This document shows, one piece after another, positions 38,206 through 47,330 of a DNA stretch of 64,000 nt; within the stretch, counting starts at the first letter, position 1, and each line of letters opens with the position of its first letter. Source of the stretch: Lightella neohaematopini (GTDB taxonomy: Bacteria; Pseudomonadota; Gammaproteobacteria; Enterobacterales; Enterobacteriaceae); the NCBI GenBank assembly GCA_025728385.1, contig JAOBJV010000002.1, positions 1 to 64,000 of the forward strand, in the 5' to 3' direction. A model generated the notes under the pieces. That model saw only the letters and a program-made list of their open reading frames with translations, was not told where the DNA came from and did not search any database. The position numbers and the translations under genes are program-made.

Positions 38206-38751
38206 TTAATTCCTATTAATAAATGGAAAACCTAAGTATACCAATAATTTATAACTATTTTTATCTGATTTAGCATTAGTCGTAATAGAAATATCTAATC
38301 CTCTAATTTGATCAATTTTATTGTAATCTATTTCAGGGAATATAATTTGTTCCTTTATACCCATATTATAGTTACCCCTACCATCAAATGATTTAGTTGA
38401 TAATCCTCGAAAATCTCTAATACGTGGTATAGCGATATAAAGCAATCTTTCTATAAAATCCCACATTCGATATTTTCTTAAAGTTACTTTACATCCTATA
38501 GGATAACCAGCACGTATTTTAAAATTAGAAATTGATTTTTTTACTTTTGTAATTACTGGTTTTTGACCAGAAATTAAAGTTAAATCAGATATTGCATTAT
38601 CAAGTATTTTTTTATCATTTATAGATTTACCTACCCCCATATTAATAGTTACTTTATCTATTTTTGGTACTTGCATTATAGATTTGCAATGTAATTCATG
38701 AAATAAATTATAAGATATTTTATCTTTATATAATTTGTATAAATTTGACAT
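38206..38751 (-). CDS. rplE: 50S ribosomal protein L5
   Basis: 5S rRNA-binding protein that contacts the P-site tRNA and bridges to S13. It has 181 residues (E. coli 179). VPKIDKVTINMGVG, GQKPVITKVKKSISNFKIR and FRGLSTKSFDGRGNYNMGI are family motifs. It is in the spc operon between rplX and rpsN. Confidence 0.98.
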   Translation of the reverse strand: MSNLYKLYKDKISYNLFHELHCKSIMQVPKIDKVTINMGVGKSINDKKILDNAISDLTLISGQKPVITKVKKSISNFKIRAGYPIGCKVTLRKYRMWDFIERLLYIAIPRIRDFRGLSTKSFDGRGNYNMGIKEQIIFPEIDYNKIDQIRGLDISITTNAKSDKNSYKLLVYLGFPFINRN

Positions 38752-38756
38752 ATAAA

Positions 38757-39077
38757 CTATCCACTATCAATAATAGAATTATTAGATTTAAATACTCTAA
38801 TTTTTTTACCATTCTTAAATCTAAATTTAACATAATCAGGTTTATTTGTTTCGTTATTTAAAATGGCTAGATTAGAAACATTAATTGGTGATTCTTTTTT
38901 TACTAATCCACCTGCCTGATTAATACTAGGTATAGGCTTCTGATGTTTAGTAATAATATTAATATTTTCTACTATTGCTTTATTTTTTTTTAAAATTTTT
39001 TTTACTATTCCTATTTTTCCTTTATCTTTACCAGTTATTACTATTACTCTATCACCATAACGTATCTTGTGAGCCAT
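38757..39077 (-). CDS. rplX: 50S ribosomal protein L24
   Basis: Early-assembly protein of the large subunit. It has 106 residues (E. coli 104). A KOW motif opens the protein (RYGDRVIVITGKDKGKIGIV), followed by the conserved linker KHQKPIPSINQAGGLVKKES. It is the second gene of the spc operon. Confidence 0.97.
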   Translation of the reverse strand: MAHKIRYGDRVIVITGKDKGKIGIVKKILKKNKAIVENINIITKHQKPIPSINQAGGLVKKESPINVSNLAILNNETNKPDYVKFRFKNGKKIRVFKSNNSIIDSG

Positions 39078-39090
39078 ATATTTATCCTAT

Positions 39091-39459
39091 TTATATTACT
39101 TCTGGAGCTAAAGATATAATTTTCATAAATTTTTCTATTTTTAATTCTCTTGTAATAGGTCCAAAAATTCTGGTACCGATTGGTTGTTCATTATCACTTA
39201 ATAATACACAAGAATTACTATCAAATCTTATTAATGAACCGTCAGATCTATGTATTCCTTTTTTTGTACGAACTACTATAGCTTTCAACACTTCACCTTT
39301 CTTAACTTTACTTCTTGGAATTGCTTCTTTTACAGCTACTTTAATAATATTACCTATACTTGCATAACGTCTTCTTGATCCTCCTAATACTTTTATACAC
39401 ATAACTAAACGTGCTCCAGAATTATCTGCTACTAATAATAATGTTCTTTCTTGAATCAT
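39091..39459 (-). CDS. rplN: 50S ribosomal protein L14
   Basis: Large-subunit protein at the subunit interface. It has 122 residues (E. coli 123). MIQERTLLLVADNSGARLVM, VLGGSRRRYASIGNII and NEQPIGTRIFGPITREL are the family blocks. It opens the spc operon; the 26-base gap to rpsQ shows no obvious terminator, so the S10 and spc operons may be joined. Confidence 0.98.
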   Translation of the reverse strand: MIQERTLLLVADNSGARLVMCIKVLGGSRRRYASIGNIIKVAVKEAIPRSKVKKGEVLKAIVVRTKKGIHRSDGSLIRFDSNSCVLLSDNEQPIGTRIFGPITRELKIEKFMKIISLAPEVI

Positions 39460-39485
39460 ATTTAAATACCAATTTTGTAAAGTTA

Positions 39486-39725
39486 TTAATTATTATTTTT
39501 TATTATTTTCCAAGACTTGGTTTTAGAAATTGGTCTACATTCCATTATACATACTTTATCACCAATATTACTATCATAAATATCATGTACATGTAACTTA
39601 GTAGTACGTTTTATAAATTTACCATATTTATTATGTTTTACAAGACGACTAACTATTACTGTAGCTGTTTTATTCATTTTATTACTGATAACATAACCAT
39701 ATAAAACTTTAGATTTATTTGACAT
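39486..39725 (-). CDS. rpsQ: 30S ribosomal protein S17
   Basis: Small-subunit primary rRNA-binding protein. It has 79 residues (E. coli 84). An OB-fold with GYVISNKMNKTATVIVSRLV, KHNKYGKFIKRTTKLHVHD and CRPISKTKSWKI is seen. It is the last gene of the S10 operon, 4 bases after rpmC. Confidence 0.97.
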   Translation of the reverse strand: MSNKSKVLYGYVISNKMNKTATVIVSRLVKHNKYGKFIKRTTKLHVHDIYDSNIGDKVCIMECRPISKTKSWKIIKNNN

Positions 39726-39729
39726 AATA

Positions 39730-39927
39730 TTAACTAATACTTTTTTTTATTGAAATAATTGTTTTAATTCTAGCGATATCTCTTCTATTTTTTTTAATTA
39801 TATGTACTTGTTTTAATTTGTTATTATGGAATTGAATTCTAATATTAAATCTAGTTAATAACAATTCATTTAATTCTTTATATAATTTATCTAAATTACT
39901 TTTTTTTAAATCTTTTTTGATAATCAT
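39730..39927 (-). CDS. rpmC: 50S ribosomal protein L29
   Basis: Two-helix protein at the exit tunnel, near the docking site for signal recognition particle and trigger factor. It has 65 residues (E. coli 63). The ELNELLLTRFNIRIQ and RRDIARIKTII segments match the ELLNLLREQFNLRMQ and RRDVARVKTLL blocks of E. coli. It overlaps the rplP stop by four bases. Confidence 0.95.
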   Translation of the reverse strand: MIIKKDLKKSNLDKLYKELNELLLTRFNIRIQFHNNKLKQVHIIKKNRRDIARIKTIISIKKSIS

Positions 39928-40334
39928 ATTTTATTTTTATTTATAAAAATTGTTTTAATTGGTAATTTTGTTGTTGCTAATTTAAAAGCTTCTCTAGCTA
40001 TTTCTTCTGTAACACCAGAAATTTCATAAACTACTCTTCCTGGTTTTACTAGAGCAACCCAATATTCAACATTACCTTTACCTTTACCCATACGTACTTC
40101 TAATGGTTTTTTAGTTATTGGTTTATCTGGAAATATTCTTATCCAAATTTTACCTTGTCTTTTCATAATTTTAGTAATAACTCTTCTAGCTGATTCTATT
40201 TGTTTAGCTGTTATACGTCCATGACTAATTGATTTCATACCAAAACAACCAAAATTAATATTTGAATTTAAAGTAAGTCCTTTATTACGCCCTTTATGCA
40301 TTTTATTAAATTTAGTTCTTTTTGGTTGTAACAT
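39924..40334 (-). CDS. rplP: 50S ribosomal protein L16
   Basis: Large-subunit protein at the A-site and peptidyl-transferase region. It has 136 residues, as in E. coli. MLQPKRTKFNKMHKGRNKG, IRIFPDKPITKKPLEVRMGKGKG and WVALVKPGRVVYEI are near-identical family blocks. It is in the S10 operon between rpsC and rpmC. Confidence 0.98.
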   Translation of the reverse strand: MLQPKRTKFNKMHKGRNKGLTLNSNINFGCFGMKSISHGRITAKQIESARRVITKIMKRQGKIWIRIFPDKPITKKPLEVRMGKGKGNVEYWVALVKPGRVVYEISGVTEEIAREAFKLATTKLPIKTIFINKNKI

Positions 40335-40385
40335 ATAATAATATTTTCTTTAAATAGATTAATTTAATTTGTAATAAAATAATTA

Positions 40386-41030
40386 TTATTTTTTAATTAT
40401 CTTATTTAGGATTTCACCTTTAAAAATCCATACTTTTACACCTATAATACCATAATTAGTATATGCTTTTGAATTAGCATAATCAATATCTGCACGTAAA
40501 GTGTGTAAAGGTATACGTCCTTCTTTATACCATTCAGTGCGAGCTATTTCAGTACCACCTAATCTACCACTAATTTCTATTTTTATTCCCTTAGCCCCTA
40601 GTTTCATAGCATTTTGTATAGATCTTTTAATTACTTTACGAAACATAACTCTTTTTTCTAATTGTAGAGAAATATTTTTTGCTACTAGTACAGAATTTAA
40701 TTCAGGTATACGGATTTCAGTAATATTAATTTGAGTTGGTATTCTAGTAATAACTAATAATAATTTACGAATATTTTCAATATCTTCTCCGCTTTTACCT
40801 ATTATTAATCCTGGTCTAGCTGCATGTATATTAATTCTAATACTCTTAGTTAATCTTTCTATTATTATATGAGAAATTAAAGCTTTTGATAATCTTTTAT
40901 ATATAAATTGTCTAACTCTAAAATCATTATCTATATTTTTGGCAAAATCCTTTTTATTAGCATACCAAGTAGAATTCCATAATTTAATAAAACCTAATCT
41001 AATAATATTTGGATTAACTTTTTGACCCAT
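40386..41030 (-). CDS. rpsC: 30S ribosomal protein S3
   Basis: mRNA-entry protein of the 30S head, with helicase activity shared with S4 and S5. It has 214 residues (E. coli 233), with the loss confined to the C-terminal tail. MGQKVNPNIIRLGFIKLWNS, the KH domain around ARPGLIIGKSGEDIENIRK, and GRLGGTEIARTEWYKEGRIP are intact. It overlaps the rplV stop by 17 bases. Confidence 0.97.
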   Translation of the reverse strand: MGQKVNPNIIRLGFIKLWNSTWYANKKDFAKNIDNDFRVRQFIYKRLSKALISHIIIERLTKSIRINIHAARPGLIIGKSGEDIENIRKLLLVITRIPTQINITEIRIPELNSVLVAKNISLQLEKRVMFRKVIKRSIQNAMKLGAKGIKIEISGRLGGTEIARTEWYKEGRIPLHTLRADIDYANSKAYTNYGIIGVKVWIFKGEILNKIIKK

Positions 41031-41376
41031 TATTTTTCCCAGAATTAATGTTTGATAAAATAATTTTAATATGACTAGTTCTTTTTTTTATGTAATCAAC
41101 TTTACCTTTAGCACGGGGCATAATACGTTTTATAGTTGGACCAGATGTAATTAGTACTTGCTGTACAATCATATCATTTTTATTAAAATTATGATATTCT
41201 GCGTTAGCAATAGCAGATAATAAAGTTTTTTTTATTAATTTAGCTGACTTCTTATTAGTAAATGTTAATATATTTAAGGCATTAATAGTTGTTTTATTTT
41301 TTATTAAAGCTGCTACTAAACGTAGCTTTTGAGAAGAAGATCTAGCATAAAGATACTTAGCAAAAATTATACTCAT
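41014..41376 (-). CDS. rplV: 50S ribosomal protein L22
   Basis: Large-subunit protein whose loop lines the exit tunnel. It has 120 residues (E. coli 110), with a Lys/Asn/Ser-rich C-terminal extension that overlaps rpsC. KYLYARSSSQKLRLVAALIK, SAIANAEYHN and the tunnel-loop region SGPTIKRIMPRAKGKVD are present. It lies in the S10 operon between rpsS and rpsC. Confidence 0.97.
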   Translation of the reverse strand: MSIIFAKYLYARSSSQKLRLVAALIKNKTTINALNILTFTNKKSAKLIKKTLLSAIANAEYHNFNKNDMIVQQVLITSGPTIKRIMPRAKGKVDYIKKRTSHIKIILSNINSGKNNGSKS

Positions 41377-41382
41377 TAATAT

Positions 41383-41661
41383 TTATCTCTTTTTTAATTT
41401 TTTATCAGCAGTATGTCCTCTATATGTTCTTGTTGGAACAAATTCACCTAATTTATGTCCTACCATATCATCAACAATAAAAATTGGTATATGTTGTCTA
41501 CCATTATGTACCGATATGGTTAAACCAATCATATTAGGAAATATAGTTGATCTACGAGACCAGGTACGAATTGGTACTTTATTGTTATCCTGTACTGCCT
41601 TTTCTACTTTTTTTAATAAATGAAAATCTATAAATGGTCCTTTTTTTAAAGAACGAGGCAT
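41383..41661 (-). CDS. rpsS: 30S ribosomal protein S19
   Basis: Small-subunit head protein at the A-site side. It has 92 residues, as in E. coli. MPRSLKKGPFIDFHLLKKVE, TWSRRSTIFPNMIGLTI and MVGHKLGEFVPTRTYRGH are nearly unchanged. It lies between rplB and rplV. Confidence 0.98.
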   Translation of the reverse strand: MPRSLKKGPFIDFHLLKKVEKAVQDNNKVPIRTWSRRSTIFPNMIGLTISVHNGRQHIPIFIVDDMVGHKLGEFVPTRTYRGHTADKKLKKR

Positions 41662-41689
41662 ATTATTTATATCCTATATAAATGTTAAC

Positions 41690-42514
41690 TTAATTACTAT
41701 AATAATTATTTATAATAAATTTATTAGTACGTTTATTATTACGAGTTTTCTTTCCTTTTGTTGGTTTACCCCAAGGAGAAACTGGATGTTTACCAAAATT
41801 ACGGCCCTCACCACCACCATGTGGGTGATCAACTGGATTCATTGCAGTTCCACGTACTGTAGGTCTAATATTTCTCCAACGACTAGCTCCAGCCTTTCCT
41901 AGCGATTTTAACATATGTTCCTCATTACTTACAATTCCTAAAGTAGCACGACAATTATAATTTATTATTCTTAGTTGTCCAGATTTTAATCTTAAAATTA
42001 CATTTTTTTTATTAAATGACATAATTTGAGCGTAAGAACCAGCTGATCTAGCTATTTGCCCACCTTTATTTAATTTCATCTCTACATTATGTATAATAGA
42101 TCCAGTTGGTATATTACGCATTGGTAAAGTATTACCAATTTTAATTGGTACATGATTACCAGATTCTACTAAATCACCAACTTTAATATTTTTTGGACAT
42201 AAAATATAACGATACTCACCATCATTATATAATATTAATGCTATATTTGCAGATCTGTTTGGGTCATATTCAATACGTTTAACTTTAGCTATTATATTGT
42301 CTTTATTTCTTTTAAAGTCAATAATACGATATTTCTTTTTGTGACCACCACCAATATGTCGTACGGTAATACGACCAATATTATTACGACCACCAGAATT
42401 ACTAATTTTCTTAGTTAATTTATTAAAAGGTTTTCCTTTATATAATAAAGGATTAATTAATTTATTAGCATGTCGTCTACCTGGAGATGTAGGGCTAAAT
42501 TTAACTATTACCAT
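41690..42514 (-). CDS. rplB: 50S ribosomal protein L2
   Basis: Highly conserved large-subunit protein needed for subunit joining and peptidyl transfer. It has 274 residues (E. coli 273). RHIGGGHKKKYRIIDFKRNK, YDPNRSANIALILY and the C-terminal VRGTAMNPVDHPHGGGEGR, containing the histidine implicated in catalysis, are intact. It follows rplW by one base. Confidence 0.98.
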   Translation of the reverse strand: MVIVKFSPTSPGRRHANKLINPLLYKGKPFNKLTKKISNSGGRNNIGRITVRHIGGGHKKKYRIIDFKRNKDNIIAKVKRIEYDPNRSANIALILYNDGEYRYILCPKNIKVGDLVESGNHVPIKIGNTLPMRNIPTGSIIHNVEMKLNKGGQIARSAGSYAQIMSFNKKNVILRLKSGQLRIINYNCRATLGIVSNEEHMLKSLGKAGASRWRNIRPTVRGTAMNPVDHPHGGGEGRNFGKHPVSPWGKPTKGKKTRNNKRTNKFIINNYYSN

Positions 42515-42515
42515 T

Positions 42516-42836
42516 TTATCCTCTAGAATTATTAATAGTATTTATGATACTAATATTCTTATTAGTATTACTTAATGTAATATAAGATTTTTTCCAATTA
42601 CTACGATAATTAATACTATTATTTTTAAGTTTTTTTGATTTCCCTTTAATTATTAAAGTACGTACTTTGATTACTTTAACATTAAATAATTTAGATATAG
42701 TATCTTTTATTTCTAATTTATTGGCATTAATAGAAACTACAAATACTACAGTATTATTCTTTTCAGTAATAATAGAAGATTTTTCTGATGAATATGGATT
42801 ACGTAATATTTGAAATAATCTAGTTTTATTTATCAT
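42516..42836 (-). CDS. rplW: 50S ribosomal protein L23
   Basis: Exit-tunnel protein that docks trigger factor and SRP. It has 106 residues (E. coli 100). ILRNPYSSEKSSIITEKNNT and VKVIKVRTLIIKGKSK correspond to the family core; the rest is diverged and ends in an Asn/Ser/Ile-rich tail. Its position between rplD (4-base overlap) and rplB fixes the identity. Confidence 0.95.
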   Translation of the reverse strand: MINKTRLFQILRNPYSSEKSSIITEKNNTVVFVVSINANKLEIKDTISKLFNVKVIKVRTLIIKGKSKKLKNNSINYRSNWKKSYITLSNTNKNISIINTINNSRG

Positions 42837-43441
42837 AAATATTTCTCTTCAATTTTTCTTATTGCATCAATAGTAATAATAATATTATCAGCTTTCATTA
42901 AAGAAACTGGATTAATTTGTACAACTTCTATTACATTTACTTTAATTAGATTACTTGATGATAATAATAAGTTTCTATCTAATTTATTTACTATAATTAG
43001 TATTGTGCCAGAACATATAGAATTTAATTTTTTAGATAAATCTTTAGTTTTAAAACTATTAATAATAAAATCTTTAAGAATTATTAATCTTTTTTTTCTT
43101 AATAATTCAGATAATATACTTTTAATTGCTCCCTTGTACATTTTTTTGTTAATTTTAATAATACCTAAATTTTTTGAATTAGCAGCGAAAGAAACTCCCC
43201 CAGAACGCCATATTGGACTCCTTATACTACCAGCTCTAGCTCTTCCAGTACCTTTTTGACGCCATGGTTTTTTTCCAGATCCAGAAACTTCAGATCTGTT
43301 CTTTTGTGATTTTGTTCCTTTGTGAATACTATTTATATAATAGAATAAAGATTGATTTATAAGATCTAAATTAAATTTATAATTAAAAACACAATCTAAA
43401 ACATCAGTATATTCTTTAATATCGCTTAATATTACTTTCAT
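42833..43441 (-). CDS. rplD: 50S ribosomal protein L4
   Basis: Tunnel-lining large-subunit protein and, in E. coli, repressor of the S10 operon. It has 202 residues (E. coli 201). HKGTKSQKNRSEVSGSGKKP and WRQKGTGRARAGSIRSPIWR carry the tunnel loop. I do not see the long structured S10 leader that L4 uses in E. coli, so the autoregulation may be lost. Confidence 0.97.
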   Translation of the reverse strand: MKVILSDIKEYTDVLDCVFNYKFNLDLINQSLFYYINSIHKGTKSQKNRSEVSGSGKKPWRQKGTGRARAGSIRSPIWRSGGVSFAANSKNLGIIKINKKMYKGAIKSILSELLRKKRLIILKDFIINSFKTKDLSKKLNSICSGTILIIVNKLDRNLLLSSSNLIKVNVIEVVQINPVSLMKADNIIITIDAIRKIEEKYL

Positions 43442-43455
43442 ATGAAGTTTCTCTT

Positions 43456-44112
43456 TTATATTTTACTATTGTGTTTAATTTTGATAGATGGTTTCACTAT
43501 TACCTGGCTACCACTATAACCTGGTATAGATCCTTTAATTAATAATATTTTGTTATTATTGTCAATACCCATTATTAACATATTTTGAATAGTAATTCTT
43601 TGATTACCAAGATGTCCAGCCATTTTTTTTCCTTTAAAAACTCTACCAGGAGTCTGATTTTGCCCTATTGATCCAGGTACTCTATGAGATAAAGAATTAC
43701 CATGAGAACTATCCTGAGCACTAAAATTCCAACGTTTTATAGTTCCGGAAAAACCTTTACCTTTCGATATACTAGTTACATCAACTTTCTTAATATTATT
43801 AAATATATCAATTTTAATTACTTGACCAATTATTAAATTTTTAATAATTGTACTATCTTTTAATCTAAATTCATGTAATTTATAACCATTTTTTATACCA
43901 GCTTTAACAAAAATTCCAAGTTGTGGTTTATTTAATTTATTTTTTTTATTATAGCTAGTAGTAACTTGAACTGAATTATAACCATCAGTATTTTTATTTT
44001 TAATTTGTGTTATATAATTATCTTTAATCATTACTACTGTAACAGGTATAGATAAACCATCATTATTAAATACACGTGTCATACCAATTTTGTATCCTAA
44101 TAATCCAATCAT
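43456..44112 (-). CDS. rplC: 50S ribosomal protein L3
   Basis: Large-subunit assembly initiator near the peptidyl-transferase centre. It has 218 residues (E. coli 209). GLLGYKIGMTRVFNNDGLSI, SKGKGFSGTIKRWNFSAQDS and GSIGQNQTPGRVFKGKKMAG are family motifs, including the glutamine that is methylated in E. coli (GQNQTP). It is the second gene of the S10 operon. Confidence 0.98.
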   Translation of the reverse strand: MIGLLGYKIGMTRVFNNDGLSIPVTVVMIKDNYITQIKNKNTDGYNSVQVTTSYNKKNKLNKPQLGIFVKAGIKNGYKLHEFRLKDSTIIKNLIIGQVIKIDIFNNIKKVDVTSISKGKGFSGTIKRWNFSAQDSSHGNSLSHRVPGSIGQNQTPGRVFKGKKMAGHLGNQRITIQNMLIMGIDNNNKILLIKGSIPGYSGSQVIVKPSIKIKHNSKI

Positions 44113-44164
44113 TAATCCTTAACCTCTGATAATTTAATAAAATATTTAAAAATAAACTATTATA

Positions 44165-44476
44165 TTAACCTAAACTAATTTGAACATCTACCCCAGCAGC
44201 TAAATCTAATTTCATAAGAGCATCCACAGTTTTTTCAGTAGGTTCAACAATATCTATTAGCCTTTTATGAGTTCTAATTTCATATTGATCACGAGCATCT
44301 TTATCAACATGAGGTGAAATTAATATCGTAAAACGTTCTTTATTTGTAGGTAACGGAATTGGACCTCTTACTTGTGCTCCAGTACGTTTAGCTGTTTCAA
44401 CTATTTCTGCGGTAGATTGATCAATTAATTTATGATCAAATGCTTTGAGTTTAATTCTAATTCTTTGATTATTCAT
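44165..44476 (-). CDS. rpsJ: 30S ribosomal protein S10
   Basis: Small-subunit head protein, also the NusE antitermination factor that binds NusB and NusG (nusG is in this window). It has 103 residues, as in E. coli. RIRIKLKAFDHKLIDQST, GPIPLPTNKERFTILISPHV and THKRLIDIVEPTEKTVDALM are intact. It is the first gene of the S10 operon. Confidence 0.98.
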   Translation of the reverse strand: MNNQRIRIKLKAFDHKLIDQSTAEIVETAKRTGAQVRGPIPLPTNKERFTILISPHVDKDARDQYEIRTHKRLIDIVEPTEKTVDALMKLDLAAGVDVQISLG

Positions 44477-44750
44477 AGTAAAATTTTGTTTATATTAACG
44501 AATATAATTTGTTACAAATAATAAATAAACATGTAGCACCTACTATAAGGCTTTGAAAAAGTTAAGAATAATAAAATTTATTTTAAATATTAATAATATT
44601 AAACTGTGTAATGATAGTAATTATATTAACAATTGTAAAGAATTTTATTTACAATTAGTTTCGATTTATCTAAATTATTGTCTTAAAATATTAAGATTTA
44701 TTAATCTTATTAGAAATTATTATTCTGCAATTAATTTTTAACTATTTATT
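44477..44750. other. Divergent rpsJ-bioH spacer; no convincing gene
   Basis: A 274-base AT-rich gap that must contain the S10 operon promoter and a start for bioH. A 62-codon open stretch at 44553-44741 reads as Asn/Ile/Tyr-rich sequence without recognisable motifs and is probably chance. In E. coli gntX lies divergent to bioH; I found no trace of it here. Confidence 0.4.
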
Positions 44751-45539
44751 ATGCAATTTTTAAATTGGAAAACTTATGGTACAGGTAATATTAATATAGT
44801 GTTAATACATGGTTGGGGTATAAATTCAAAAATTTGGTTAAATATAGCAAAAAAATTAAAAAAAAATTTTTGTGTGCACTTATTTGATTTACCTGGATAT
44901 GGTTATAGTAAGGAAACTAATTTGTATACGTTAGATCAATTAGTTAATATAATTATGAATGACATTAATATTAATAATGTAATTCTAGTAGGTTGGTCAT
45001 TAGGTGGATTAATAGCAACTAAAATGGTTTTGATGTATCCAAATATTTTTTCAGGATTAGTATTAGTTTCTTCATCACCATATTTTTGTGCAGATCATAA
45101 TTGGCCTGGTGTTTCTGATGTAACATTAGTTAGTTTTGCTAAAAAACTAAATAATAATTACATTAAAACGATGTTGAGATTTATTTATCTACAAAATATT
45201 AATATTAAATTAACAAAAAAAGAAAAAATTAATTTAAAAAATATTTTTCTAGAAAATAAAATACCATCTGTAAAAACATTAATGTTTGGCTTAAAGCTAC
45301 TAAAAAATACTGACTTAAGAAAATCAATAAACTACATTAACATACCACATGCTACTATATATGGTAAATTAGATAATATAGTGCCATATAAAATCGCATT
45401 TTTAAATAAAAATAATAAAAAAAATACTAATTTTATATTAAAAAATTCAGCACATATGCCATTTATATCAGAAAGTAATAATTTTTATAATATCTTATAT
45501 AACTTTGTTAAAAATTTAGATAAAAAAATTCAAAACTAA
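44751..45539 (+). CDS. bioH: Pimeloyl-[acyl-carrier protein] methyl ester esterase
   Basis: Removes the methyl mask from pimeloyl-ACP methyl ester, releasing the precursor for biotin ring assembly. It has 262 residues (E. coli 256). This alpha/beta hydrolase has the oxyanion loop HGWG (20-23), nucleophile S83 in GWSLGG, D208 in YGKLDNIVP and H235 in NSAHMPF, so the full Ser-Asp-His triad is visible. WKTYGTGNINIVLIHGWG matches the E. coli start. It implies that a biotin pathway is kept elsewhere in the genome. It overlaps the convergent pckA end by 4 bases. Confidence 0.94.
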   Translation: MQFLNWKTYGTGNINIVLIHGWGINSKIWLNIAKKLKKNFCVHLFDLPGYGYSKETNLYTLDQLVNIIMNDININNVILVGWSLGGLIATKMVLMYPNIFSGLVLVSSSPYFCADHNWPGVSDVTLVSFAKKLNNNYIKTMLRFIYLQNINIKLTKKEKINLKNIFLENKIPSVKTLMFGLKLLKNTDLRKSINYINIPHATIYGKLDNIVPYKIAFLNKNNKKNTNFILKNSAHMPFISESNNFYNILYNFVKNLDKKIQN

Positions 45540-47167
45540 ATTTCAGGTCCAGATTTAATTATTAGTTTACCTAAATCAGTATCTAAAAATCTACTAAAAT
45601 TATTTCTTAACAATCTTGCTAATATTTTTGCTTTATATTGCCACACTTCTTTATTTATATAATAATTACGAGGATCTAGCAGATTAGAATCTAACCCATC
45701 TAAAAATTTAGGTACTAATAAATTAAATATTGGTATAATATTTAATAATTTTTTATTAATATTAAAATTTAGTATATTGTTTATTATAATTTTAGTTTTT
45801 TTAATAGATATACGACTACCATAATAATCCCAACCAGTATTAACTAAGAATACATTAATATTATTTTTCAATAAATGATTAGTTAATAGTTTAGTATATA
45901 TAATTGGATGTAGTGGTAAAAAAGGTTCAGAAAAACAAGCTGAAAATGTTGGGGTTGGTTTAATTACATTTAGTTCTGTATTTGATAATTTTGTAGTAAA
46001 ACCTGATAAAAAATAATATTGAGATTGTTCTAATGATAAAATAGATACCAATGGTAATACTCTAAAATAATCAGCAGTCAAAAATATTATATTTTTAACA
46101 TTATTTGCAAACAATTCGGATTTATTTTTTTTTCTAATATAATTAATTGGAAATGATACTCTAGTATTTTCTGTATTTTTATTATCTGAAAAATCTACAA
46201 AACCGTTATCTAAAACTACTACATTTTCTAATATAGCATTTTTTTTTATTGCAGAAAATATTTCTGGATTATTAATATTTGTCAAATTCATAATTTTAGT
46301 GTAACATCCGCCCTCAAAATTAAATACGTGACCATTATTACTCCAACCATGTTCATCATCTCCTATTAAATAATAGTTTTTTATGTTAGATAATGTGGTT
46401 TTTCCTGTACCTGATAAACCAAAAAATAAAGTTACATTATTACTTTTACTTATATTAGCTGCACAATGCATTGGTAAAACATTACGAGATGGTAAGAAAT
46501 AATTCATAATTAAAAATATCCCTTTTTTTATTTCTCCATTATATAAAGTTCCACCTATAATTTGTATATTTTCAGTAAAATTAAAAGCAATAAATACTTC
46601 TGAATTTAAGTTATATTTATTCCACATTATATTTTTACATCTAGCTCCGTTTAATATAATAAAATTAGGTTTAAATTTTTCTAAATCTTTTTTATTTGGC
46701 ATAATAAACATATTTCTTATAAAATGTGCTTGCCAAGGTATTTCTGTAATAAATCTAATTTTTAATCTATTATGTATATCAGTACCACAAAAAAAATCCA
46801 CAACAAATATTTTTTTGTTACTAAGTTGATTAACAACTAATTTTTTTAAGAAATGCCAAGTATTAATATTTATTGGTTTATTATTACCATTATTTATTGT
46901 CCACCAAACTTTATTTTTAGTTTTATTATCATAAACTATATATTTATCTAATGGTAATCTACCTGTAAATGGTACTGTATTTATTGAAATAGCTCCATAA
47001 TTAGTAGTTAATACTTTTTTTAAATCAGAACAATTAATATTTTGTTCTTCCTTAAGAAGTACAGAAAAATTAGAATTATATAATATTTTCTTAATTTTTT
47101 TTATGCCGTATTTTTTTATTTCTTTTTTTAAATTGTTAATATTCATTGTATGAATATAATAATTCAT
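45536..47167 (-). CDS. pckA: Phosphoenolpyruvate carboxykinase (ATP)
   Basis: Converts oxaloacetate and ATP to PEP and CO2, the entry to gluconeogenesis. It has 543 residues (E. coli 540). FTGRLPLDKYIVYD near the start, YFLPSRNVLPMHCAAN, the kinase-1a P-loop FFGLSGTGKTTLS, the metal site IGDDEHGWS and FNFEGGCYTK, and TPTFSACFSEPFLPLHP are all present. The catalytic lysine, arginine and histidine blocks look intact. It is odd to keep in so small a genome: it points to growth on amino acids or TCA intermediates and a need for PEP, for example for AroA. E. coli has bioH and pckA in the same region. Confidence 0.96.
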   Translation of the reverse strand: MNYYIHTMNINNLKKEIKKYGIKKIKKILYNSNFSVLLKEEQNINCSDLKKVLTTNYGAISINTVPFTGRLPLDKYIVYDNKTKNKVWWTINNGNNKPININTWHFLKKLVVNQLSNKKIFVVDFFCGTDIHNRLKIRFITEIPWQAHFIRNMFIMPNKKDLEKFKPNFIILNGARCKNIMWNKYNLNSEVFIAFNFTENIQIIGGTLYNGEIKKGIFLIMNYFLPSRNVLPMHCAANISKSNNVTLFFGLSGTGKTTLSNIKNYYLIGDDEHGWSNNGHVFNFEGGCYTKIMNLTNINNPEIFSAIKKNAILENVVVLDNGFVDFSDNKNTENTRVSFPINYIRKKNKSELFANNVKNIIFLTADYFRVLPLVSILSLEQSQYYFLSGFTTKLSNTELNVIKPTPTFSACFSEPFLPLHPIIYTKLLTNHLLKNNINVFLVNTGWDYYGSRISIKKTKIIINNILNFNINKKLLNIIPIFNLLVPKFLDGLDSNLLDPRNYYINKEVWQYKAKILARLLRNNFSRFLDTDLGKLIIKSGPEI

Positions 47168-47330
47168 TAAAAATGGGAAGTTAACTAAAAATTCATAAAT
47201 TTACTTATATAATTAAATATATTATTAGTCGAATTAGCTAAATTTAACTAATTTTTATTAAAAAATATAATGTTTTTATTAATTAAGTACAGATAAATTT
47301 TTTATAAAAAATTATTTTTAGTATATATTA

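Noticed and set aside
44553..44741. A 62-codon open frame before bioH
   Set aside because: It has only Asn/Ile/Tyr-rich sequence, no motif and no Shine-Dalgarno; such frames are expected by chance at this base composition.
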